DNA of 9,487 bases from NCBI GenBank assembly GCA_035689165.1, contig DASSLZ010000057.1:1-9487 (forward strand), in the 5' to 3' direction. Within the stretch, counting starts at the first letter, position 1, and each line of letters starts with the position of its first letter. This document shows positions 1-5,294 of this stretch, one piece after another. This DNA comes from DASQJL01 sp035689165 (lineage in GTDB: Bacteria > Eisenbacteria > RBG-16-71-46 > SZUA-252). The position numbers and the translations under genes were made by a program. A model generated the notes under the pieces. That model had not been told where the DNA came from. It saw only the letters and a program-made list of their open reading frames with translations, and searched no databases.

Positions 1-319
1 CTACCGCTTCGAGGCGGTGCACCGCCACGCCGGCGAGGGCGAGGAGGCGGACGCCTCGGGCGAGGTGCTCGCACCGATGACCGGCCGCGTGGCCGCGGTC
101 GAAGCGCGGCCCGGCGCGACCGTGCGGGAGGGGGATCTCCTGCTCACGATCGAGGCGATGAAGATGGAGTTCAAGGTGGCGGCGCCCGCGTCGGGCATCG
201 TCCGCGAGGTGGCGTGCGCTCCCGGCGACCGGGTTGAGCTGGGCCAGGTGCTCGCGCGGATCGCTCCCGAAGCGCCGGCCGGTGCCGCCGCCGCGCCGCC
301 GGGCAAGGAGAAGCCGTGA
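1..319 (+). CDS. Biotin-dependent acyl-CoA carboxylase, biotin carboxyl carrier C-terminus (5' partial)
   Basis: This is the C-terminal end of a biotin-dependent carboxylase subunit; the reading frame (first full codon at position 2) is open to the window edge, so the start lies outside. The visible 105 residues hold a biotinyl/lipoyl-attachment fold. A 'LAPMTGRV' strand entry is followed by the canonical AMKME biotinylation motif, whose acceptor lysine is codon 161-163, and then by the 'APASGIV' and 'GDRVELGQVLARI' strands. In this family the biotin shuttles carboxyl groups from the biotin carboxylase domain to a carboxyltransferase. An Ala/Pro-rich tail ends the protein. The stop overlaps the next gene's GTG by 4 bp (GTGA), so the two are almost certainly cotranscribed and coupled. 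With HMG-CoA lyase next door, the likeliest identity is the alpha subunit of methylcrotonyl-CoA carboxylase (leucine degradation); acetyl- or propionyl-CoA carboxylase cannot be excluded from this fragment. Confidence 0.9.
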   Translation, partial: YRFEAVHRHAGEGEEADASGEVLAPMTGRVAAVEARPGATVREGDLLLTIEAMKMEFKVAAPASGIVREVACAPGDRVELGQVLARIAPEAPAGAAAAPPGKEKP

Positions 320-1215
320 ACGTACGGATCGTCGAGGTGGGCCCGCGCGACGGACTGCAGAACGAGAGCCGCCCCATCCCGACCGAGTCGAAGATCGCCT
401 TCATCGACGCGCTCTCGGAGGCGGGATACGACGAGATCGAGGCCACGGCGTTCGTCGCTCCCGACCGGGTCCCCCAGCTCAAGGACGCGGAGGAGGTGCT
501 CCGGGGCATCCGGCGCCGCGAAGGGGTCCTCTATGCGGCGCTCGTGCCCAATGAGCGCGGGCTGGACCGCGCGCTCGCGGCCCGTGTGGGGAAGATCGCG
601 GTGTTCACCGCCGCTTCGGAGACGTTCAACCGGAAGAACATCAACGCCACCATCTCCGAGTCGATCGAGCGCTTCCGGCCGGTCGTCGCGCGCGCCAAGG
701 ACGCGAAGCTGCCGGTTCGGGGCTACGTCTCCACGGCGTTCTGGTGTCCCTACGAAGGAAAGATCGAGCCCCAGGCCGTGGTCTTGGTCGTGAAACAGCT
801 CATCGACCTTGGGGTGGAGGAGATCTCGATCGGCGACACGATCGGCAAGGCCGTGCCCGCCGAGGTGCACGCCCTCCTCGACCGGCTCCTCGACGCCGCG
901 CCCCAGGACGCGGTCGCGATGCACTTCCACGACACCTACGGCACCGCCGTGGCGAACGCGCTCGCGGCCTACGAGCGCGGCATCACCATTTTCGACGCCT
1001 CGGCCGGAGGCGTGGGCGGTTGTCCCTTTGCCCCCGGCGCTTCGGGGAACGTGGCGACCGAGGATCTCCTGTGGGCGCTCACGCGCTCCGGCGCTTCGGT
1101 TTCGCTCGACCCCGCGAAGCTGCGGCGCGCTTCGGACGTGCTGGCTTCCGCCCTCGGGCGGCCGCTCCGTTCGCGCGTCCGCGAGGCGACGCAAGGGTCT
1201 TCTCCCGGACGGTGA
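316..1215 (+). CDS. mvaB: Hydroxymethylglutaryl-CoA lyase
   Basis: HMG-CoA lyase cleaves 3-hydroxy-3-methylglutaryl-CoA to acetoacetate and acetyl-CoA, the last step of leucine catabolism, in the cytosol. The 299-residue protein is a full-length TIM-barrel lyase of the DRE-TIM family. The N-terminus has 'EVGPRDGLQNE' (Arg11, Asp12 at the active site), 'MHFHDTYG' gives the metal-binding His203 and His205, and the family signature 'GGVGGCPFAPGASGN' holds catalytic Cys236. The start is GTG at 316, supported by AAGGAG at 305-310 with 5 nt spacing and by the motif lying right at the N-terminus. It overlaps the biotin carboxylase subunit by 4 bp, consistent with a leucine-utilisation (liu-type) operon. 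Oddity: its last 137 bp, including the sequence just after Cys236, are overlapped antisense by the convergent dehydrogenase gene. The overlapped part encodes conserved lyase sequence ('NVATEDLL'), so this gene's end is the normal one. Confidence 0.95.
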   Translation: MNVRIVEVGPRDGLQNESRPIPTESKIAFIDALSEAGYDEIEATAFVAPDRVPQLKDAEEVLRGIRRREGVLYAALVPNERGLDRALAARVGKIAVFTAASETFNRKNINATISESIERFRPVVARAKDAKLPVRGYVSTAFWCPYEGKIEPQAVVLVVKQLIDLGVEEISIGDTIGKAVPAEVHALLDRLLDAAPQDAVAMHFHDTYGTAVANALAAYERGITIFDASAGGVGGCPFAPGASGNVATEDLLWALTRSGASVSLDPAKLRRASDVLASALGRPLRSRVREATQGSSPGR

Positions 1216-2350
1216 TCTTGAGCTCGTGCTTGCCGATCTCCTTGAGGAACGCCTCGGCCGGGATCGCCCGCTCCATCGCGGCCACGCCCCGGAAGGGAAC
1301 CTCGCCGCGCGCCATCATCAGCGCGGCCGCCGTCGTCGGATAAGCCGTCGTCCGCATCATCGCGCTCACGCCGCGCTTCATGTCCATCGCATCCAGCATC
1401 TCGAAGGAGATCTCGCGCCGCTTGCCGTCCTTCACGCCGTTCACCGTCACGCGCATCACGACCACGTCCGGCTCGTTCGGGAACGTGAGGAGCGGCTCCA
1501 CGACGGCCGCGAAGAGCGACCGCGGCGAGACCGGGACCCCTTCCACGGGGACCGGCGTCGTCTCGAGGAGCCCGAGGTCGCGGAGCAGCCGGATCCGCGC
1601 CGCGTGGCCGGGGTAGCGCACCGTCTTGTAGTCCAGCGTCTTCACCTTTCCCTCGAACGTCCAGGGCATGGTGGAGGTGCCGCCCAGCGTCACGAAGGCC
1701 TCGCACGTGCCGACCGGCTTCGGAAACGTGAGCGTCTCCTCCTCGGTCAGCGTCTCGACCTCGACCCGCTTGCCGCCGCGGAGCGCGGTGGCGTAGCCCA
1801 GGTATTCGTTCAGGAGCCCGTACATCGAGAAAACCATCATGTAGTCGAGCGGAGGGCGGGGGCGAAGCGGCAGGCCGCCGACCCGGATGTGGACCTCGTC
1901 GGCGCGGTCCAGCCGCCCGATGCCGGCCGTGGCCAGCACGTTCGCCATGCCGGGGGCCAGGCCGCAGTCGGGGACGATCGTGACGTCCGCGTCGCGCGCC
2001 CGCTCGTCCAGCGCTTCCTGCTCCCGCACCAGGTCGGTGTTCCCGCCCAGGTCGCAGAAGGAGACCCCCGCCTCGATCGCCGCGCGCGTGAGCGTGAGGT
2101 TCAGGAAGTAGGGGACGGCCGAGATCACCACGTCGTAGCCGCGCAGCTTGTCGGACAGCCGCGGCTCGTTCGCCACGTCGAGCACCTCGGCCCGCACGGC
2201 CGCGCGGGAGCCCGAGAGCCGCTCCGCCGCCTTGCGCGCGCGGTTTCCGTCCACGTCCGCGATCACGACTTCCTCCACGTCCGGCGCCCGCGCCAAGTCC
2301 AGCGCCGCGGCGAATCCCTGATATCCCGCTCCGAGCACGAGGAATCTCAT
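1079..2350 (-). CDS. Saccharopine dehydrogenase family oxidoreductase (lysine 6-dehydrogenase-like)
   Basis: This is a 423-residue NAD(P)-dependent oxidoreductase of the saccharopine dehydrogenase-like superfamily. The N-terminal Rossmann fold is seen as 'FLVLGAGYQG' (residues 3-12) with an acidic residue after beta-2 ('ADVD', 31-34), then 'DVVISAVPYFLN' (73-84). The segment 'VPDCGLAPGMAN' (126-137) and the 'GGTSTMPWTFEGKVK...YKTVRYPGH' region (223-249) resemble lysine 6-dehydrogenase/saccharopine reductase C-terminal domains. Substrate (lysine, saccharopine or a polyamine-like amine) cannot be fixed from sequence. The start is ATG at 2350-2348, directly at the Rossmann fold; AAGGAG lies at 2367-2362, 11 nt upstream and touching the antiporter's stop, which suggests translational coupling. 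From about residue 380 the protein is encoded opposite HMG-CoA lyase. Residues 384-423 form an Ala/Arg/Gly/Pro tail with 15 Arg/Lys and no acidic residue, which looks like an antisense extension past the usual family end. Confidence 0.88.
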   Translation of the reverse strand: MRFLVLGAGYQGFAAALDLARAPDVEEVVIADVDGNRARKAAERLSGSRAAVRAEVLDVANEPRLSDKLRGYDVVISAVPYFLNLTLTRAAIEAGVSFCDLGGNTDLVREQEALDERARDADVTIVPDCGLAPGMANVLATAGIGRLDRADEVHIRVGGLPLRPRPPLDYMMVFSMYGLLNEYLGYATALRGGKRVEVETLTEEETLTFPKPVGTCEAFVTLGGTSTMPWTFEGKVKTLDYKTVRYPGHAARIRLLRDLGLLETTPVPVEGVPVSPRSLFAAVVEPLLTFPNEPDVVVMRVTVNGVKDGKRREISFEMLDAMDMKRGVSAMMRTTAYPTTAAALMMARGEVPFRGVAAMERAIPAEAFLKEIGKHELKITVREKTLASPRGRANGAAARGRKPARPKRAAASRGRAKPKRRSA

Positions 2351-2361
2351 ACGCTTCGGTT

Positions 2362-2372
2362 CTCCTTCCTCA
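2362..2372 (-). promoter_or_regulatory. Ribosome binding site of the dehydrogenase, overlapping the antiporter stop
   Basis: Read on the minus strand, the antiporter stop runs straight into a purine-rich site: TGAGGAAGGAG. AAGGAG sits 11 nt before the dehydrogenase ATG (2350), slightly long spacing. The arrangement favours reinitiation by ribosomes finishing the antiporter and supports choosing ATG 2350 as the start. Confidence 0.6.
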
Positions 2373-3614
2373 ATGAGCCGACGCCGCCCGACGCCGGAAG
2401 CTCCACTGGAGCGCCGGCGGCGTGACGAGCGTCGTGACGATGACCATGATGACGACCGCCGCGTAGAGCGGCGGCGTGATGATGCGCTCTCCGGCCAGCA
2501 CCAGGCCGGTTCCGATATTCGCGAAGATGAGCCCGACCTCGCCGCGCGGAACCATCCCGAATCCAATCGCGAGCCGGTTCAACCCCCGCCGCGGCACGCC
2601 CAGCATGCACGCCTGCTTGCCGATCCAGGCCGCCACCGTGAGCGCGGCCGCGATGCCGAGGATGGCGGGGTTGGCGAAGGAGCGCAGGTCCACGAGCATC
2701 CCGGTCCGGACGAAGAAGACCGGCACCAGGATGGTGGAGATCGGGTGGATCAGGGAGCGGAGAGTCTGGCCGCGCCGGGTCTCCTCGAACGCGGCGAAGA
2801 ACGCGGGCTCGAGAATGAGTCCCGCCGCGAAGGCGCCCACGATCGGCGCGAGCCCGACGGCGGCCGCCAGGTAGGAGAGGACGAAACAGACCACGAGTCC
2901 CCCCGTGAGCAGCGTTCCCGGCAGGCGCGAGCGCGCGAAGAAGCGGAGCGCGTGCCGGGCGATGAGCGACCCGAGCACGATGGCCAGCACGAGGAAGAGG
3001 AGCGCCTTGGCCGCGATCCAGCCCACGCCGATCACGGAGATCGATCCCGCTCCCGAGGCCGCCGCGGCGATGATCCCGGTCACCACGGCCAGGATCACCA
3101 GCCCCAGCACGTCGTCGATCACGGCCGCTCCCAGGATGATCTTCGCCTCCTCGCTCTTCGTCTGGTGCAGGTCCCGCAGCACCCGCGCCGTGATGCCGAC
3201 GCTGGTTGCGGTCAGCACCGCGCCCAGGAAGACGTGGGCGTAGGTCGAAGCGCCGGGGAGGAGCCACGCGCCCGCGCCCCAGCCCAGGAAGAAGGGCGTG
3301 ACCACGCCGAGCAGCGCGACCAGGAGCGCGGAACGCCCCACCTTCATCATGTCGCCGATCGTGGATTCCAGCCCCACGTCGAAGAGGAGCACGATCACCC
3401 CCAGCTCGGCGAGGGCCTCGAGCGACGTGTTCGCCTTGAACGGCTCGAGCGCGTGAACGCCCGCGAGTCCCAGGTTTCCCAGCACGATGCCGGCGACCAG
3501 CTCTCCCAGAACGGACGGCTGCCGGATGCGCTCGGCCAGCCACCCTCCCGCCGTCGCGGCGGCCAGGATGACCGCCACCGCGAGAAGGAGCGGGGCGAAC
3601 GACTCATGGGGCAT
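2370..3614 (-). CDS. Cation/proton antiporter, CPA2 family (NapA/GerN-like)
   Basis: This is a 414-residue integral membrane protein with about 12 hydrophobic segments, made of Ala/Leu/Val/Gly-rich stretches starting at residue 6 and ending near residue 397. CPA2 antiporters exchange Na+ or K+ for H+ across the inner membrane for pH and ion homeostasis. Diagnostic motifs are 'RQPSVLGELVAGIVLG' (31-46), 'TATSVGITARVL' (135-146), and 'GAAVIDDVLGL' (162-172) with the paired aspartates Asp167-Asp168 that bind the cation in NapA-type members. 'GMVPRGEVGLI' (353-363) is another conserved loop. There is no C-terminal RCK/TrkA-N domain, so it is not a Kef-type channel-like protein. The start at 3614 puts the first membrane helix immediately after; an upstream in-frame ATG (3665) would add a 17-residue polar extension. 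It is the first gene of an operon with the dehydrogenase 19 bp downstream. Exact ion specificity is not deducible. Confidence 0.92.
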   Translation of the reverse strand: MPHESFAPLLLAVAVILAAATAGGWLAERIRQPSVLGELVAGIVLGNLGLAGVHALEPFKANTSLEALAELGVIVLLFDVGLESTIGDMMKVGRSALLVALLGVVTPFFLGWGAGAWLLPGASTYAHVFLGAVLTATSVGITARVLRDLHQTKSEEAKIILGAAVIDDVLGLVILAVVTGIIAAAASGAGSISVIGVGWIAAKALLFLVLAIVLGSLIARHALRFFARSRLPGTLLTGGLVVCFVLSYLAAAVGLAPIVGAFAAGLILEPAFFAAFEETRRGQTLRSLIHPISTILVPVFFVRTGMLVDLRSFANPAILGIAAALTVAAWIGKQACMLGVPRRGLNRLAIGFGMVPRGEVGLIFANIGTGLVLAGERIITPPLYAAVVIMVIVTTLVTPPALQWSFRRRAASAH

Positions 3615-3626
3615 ACCGGCAGAATA
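3615..3626 (-). promoter_or_regulatory. Putative leaderless promoter of the antiporter operon (-10 box)
   Basis: On the minus strand TATTCT (3626-3621) is followed by exactly 6 nt (GCCGGT) and then ATG (3614). No Shine-Dalgarno sequence lies in the gap. A -10 element here would put the transcript start at or next to the ATG. No good -35 hexamer is visible. The octamer ATACCGGC is also repeated at 3613-3620 and 3624-3631. Confidence 0.45.
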
Positions 3627-3679
3627 CCGGCTCACCGGGCGATTTGGTAGGATCGGGGCAACCATTTCCACCACGACCC

Positions 3680-3684
3680 GGAGG
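3680..3684 (+). promoter_or_regulatory. Ribosome binding site of the TPR protein gene
   Basis: GGAGG lies 5 nt before the ATG at 3690 and fixes that start. TAGGAT at 3648-3653 is a weak candidate -10 for this gene, which would give a leader of about 30 nt; I see no matching -35. Confidence 0.6.
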
Positions 3685-3689
3685 ATCTC

Positions 3690-4301
3690 ATGATAGCTCG
3701 GAAGTCCTTGTCGTTCGTGCGGTTGGCGCCCTTGGCCGCGATGCTCCTGATCGGCGGCCCGCTCGCGGCCTCACCGGCCCTGGCCTTCGGCACCGCTCCC
3801 TCGTCCAAGCCGCCCAAGGTCTCGACGCCCGCTTCTCCAGAAGATTCGGCGGCCATGGCGGCGAAGACGCGGGCCACCGCCGAGGCCCTCTACAAGAAGG
3901 CCTGGGAGGACTCGGAAGCGGGCAAGGCGGATCTCAAGAAGAACAAGCCCAAGGACGCGAACAAGAAGTTCGCGAAGGCGCTGAAGCGTTACGACGAGGC
4001 GACCAAGCTCGATCCCACCTACTTCGAGGCCTGGAACATGGTCGGCTTCTGCTCGCGGAAGACGGGCGACCTGAAGCGCTCCTTCGCCGCCTACGACAAG
4101 GCGCTCCAGCTCAAGCCCGACTACGACGAGGCGCACGAGTACCTGGGCGAGGCGTATCTCATGTCGGGCGACATCGCGAAAGCGAAGGAGCAGCTGGCCT
4201 GGCTGAAGGAGAAGCAGAGCCCCGAGGCCGGCGAGCTGGAAGAGGCGATCGAAGCGGCGGGGAAGGGGCAGCCCGCGGATCAAGCGGGAAAGGGTTGGTG
4301 A
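3690..4301 (+). CDS. Exported tetratricopeptide repeat protein
   Basis: This is a 203-residue protein of unknown specific function. It begins with a Sec signal peptide: Arg/Lys-containing N-region, hydrophobic core at about residues 13-27, and a likely cleavage after the 'ALA' ending at residue 32. A Pro/Ser/Ala-rich linker (35-55) follows, then a Lys-rich helical region (about 60-107) and two good TPR units. The first is about residues 112-145 ('AWNMVGFCSRKTGDLKRSF...'); the second is about 146-178 ('YLGEAYLMSGDIAKAKEQL'). A degenerate unit containing 'KALKRYDEATKLDP' precedes them. TPRs are protein-protein scaffolds, so it probably acts as a periplasmic or envelope adaptor. It is a single gene, divergent from the antiporter and convergent with PPK2. 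No lipobox cysteine is seen at the signal peptide end, so it is not obviously a lipoprotein. Confidence 0.88.
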   Translation: MIARKSLSFVRLAPLAAMLLIGGPLAASPALAFGTAPSSKPPKVSTPASPEDSAAMAAKTRATAEALYKKAWEDSEAGKADLKKNKPKDANKKFAKALKRYDEATKLDPTYFEAWNMVGFCSRKTGDLKRSFAAYDKALQLKPDYDEAHEYLGEAYLMSGDIAKAKEQLAWLKEKQSPEAGELEEAIEAAGKGQPADQAGKGW

Positions 4302-4329
4302 CGACGAAGGTCGATCACGGTTCTGAGAG

Positions 4330-4376
4330 CGGCTCCCCGCGCGCGGCGCGAGGGGGCCGTTCTCGTTTGGGAACGG
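4330..4376. terminator. Hairpins between convergent TPR and PPK2 genes
   Basis: Two overlapping stem-loops fill the 75 bp convergent gap. The first (4330-4359) pairs CGGCTCCCC with the G-rich arm ending GGGGGCCG, with one G-T pair and one bulge, and is followed on the plus strand by the weak T-rich stretch TTCTCGTTT. The second (4357-4376) pairs CCGTTCTC with GGGAACGG around a GTTT loop. The first suits termination of the TPR gene; a strong U-tract for the PPK2 direction is absent. Confidence 0.45.
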
Positions 4377-5195
4377 TCAGCGGATCTTCTGCTTCGCGAT
4401 CTTGCGCGAGACCTTGGGCCGGCGAAGGCTCATTGAGTCCATGGTGTCGCGAAGCAGCCGTCCGACCATGGCGTCCCGCGCCCACTTCACGTTCGCCGGC
4501 ACCACGTACCAGGGAGCGACGTCGGTCGAGCAGCGGTTGATCGCGTCTTCGTACGCCGCCATGTAGCCCCCCCAGAGCTTCCGCTCTGCGAGGTCGGCTT
4601 CGGAGAACTTCCAGTTCTTCTCCGGGTTGTCCAGGCGCTGCTGCAGCCGGCGCTTCTGCTCCCCCTTGGAGATGTGGAGGAAGATCTTCACGATCCGCAC
4701 GCCGTTCTCGCTCAGGATCCGCTCGAACTGGTTGATCTGCTCGTAGCGCGCCTTCCACACGGCCGGGGGAACCAGCTCGTGGACCCGGACGACCAGCACG
4801 TCCTCGTAGTGGGAGCGGTTGAAGACGCCGATCACGCCGTGCGGCGGGACCGCCTTGTGGATGCGCCAGAGGAAATCGTGCGCCAGCTCTTCGGCGCTCG
4901 GCACCTTGAACGAGGTGACGACGCAGGCGACGGGGTTGAGGCCGCTCAGCACATGGCGGATCGTGCCGTCCTTCCCGCCGGTGTCCATCGCCTGGAGCAC
5001 GACGAGCAGGGCATGCCGCCCGTCGGCGTAGAGCAGACGCTGCCGCTCGCGCAGGCGATCGAGGTCCTTGTCGAGGGAGACGCGCGCGGCGTCCTTGCCC
5101 TCGAAGCCGCCGGTGGAATCGGGGTCGATCGCCGAGAGCCGGACGGGACGTCCGGGACGGACGCGGATCGCTCCGCGGGAGCGGGAGCCGTTCAT
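4377..5195 (-). CDS. ppk2: Polyphosphate kinase 2 family protein (class III-like)
   Basis: PPK2 enzymes transfer phosphate between inorganic polyphosphate and nucleotides; class III members can phosphorylate both NMPs and NDPs using polyphosphate. The 272-residue protein has the P-loop 'AMDTGGKDG' (Walker A, Asp71 and Lys75) at residues 69-77. The Walker B region is 'FNRSHYEDVLVVRV' (125-138), where 'NRSHYED' matches the class III pattern rather than the class I/II 'DRSWYNR'. The lid segment is 'KGEQKRRLQQRLDNPEKNWK' (177-196), and 'APWYVVPANVKWARD' (227-241) is the conserved C-terminal block. A short basic tail ends the protein. The usual family length of about 260-300 residues agrees. The start ATG (5195-5193) has no well-spaced Shine-Dalgarno sequence; AGGTGG abuts it directly. 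It is a stand-alone gene located just after the protease terminator on the same strand. A role in nucleotide energy balance or stress is inferred from the family. Confidence 0.93.
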   Translation of the reverse strand: MNGSRSRGAIRVRPGRPVRLSAIDPDSTGGFEGKDAARVSLDKDLDRLRERQRLLYADGRHALLVVLQAMDTGGKDGTIRHVLSGLNPVACVVTSFKVPSAEELAHDFLWRIHKAVPPHGVIGVFNRSHYEDVLVVRVHELVPPAVWKARYEQINQFERILSENGVRIVKIFLHISKGEQKRRLQQRLDNPEKNWKFSEADLAERKLWGGYMAAYEDAINRCSTDVAPWYVVPANVKWARDAMVGRLLRDTMDSMSLRRPKVSRKIAKQKIR

Positions 5196-5210
5196 CCACC
5201 TAGGGTAGCA
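5196..5210 (-). promoter_or_regulatory. Putative leaderless promoter of ppk2 (extended -10)
   Basis: Minus-strand reading gives TGC-TACCCT (5210-5202), then 6 nt (AGGTGG), then ATG. The TGN before the hexamer is an extended -10 signature. The ten bases GTGCTAYCCT (5211-5202) are shared with the site before the kinase gene at 7863. No -35 hexamer is evident. Confidence 0.5.
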
Positions 5211-5220
5211 CGGGGATGAA

Positions 5221-5252
5221 GGAAAACGGGGCCGGCGATGGCGCCGGCCCCG
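5221..5252 (-). terminator. Intrinsic terminator of the metalloprotease gene
   Basis: A perfect inverted repeat with an 11 bp G+C-only stem spans 5227-5252 (CGGGGCCGGCG paired with its complement) and has a 4-base loop. On the minus strand it is followed by TTTT (5226-5223) and more pyrimidines. It lies about 43 bp past the protease stop at 5295, in the right orientation. Confidence 0.85.
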
Positions 5253-5294
5253 CTCCGCGGATCCGCCAGGGATCCGATGGTGGTTGTTGTTGGG

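Noticed and set aside
809..2425. A 538-codon plus-strand open frame across HMG-CoA lyase and the dehydrogenase
   Set aside because: Its composition is Arg/His/Pro-rich with no recognisable domain. It lies out of frame over a real gene and antisense to another.
3615..3665. Upstream ATG (3665) start for the antiporter
   Set aside because: It would add 17 polar residues before the first membrane helix and has only a weak GGTGG-like site; the start at 3614 fits the family and the -10 geometry better.
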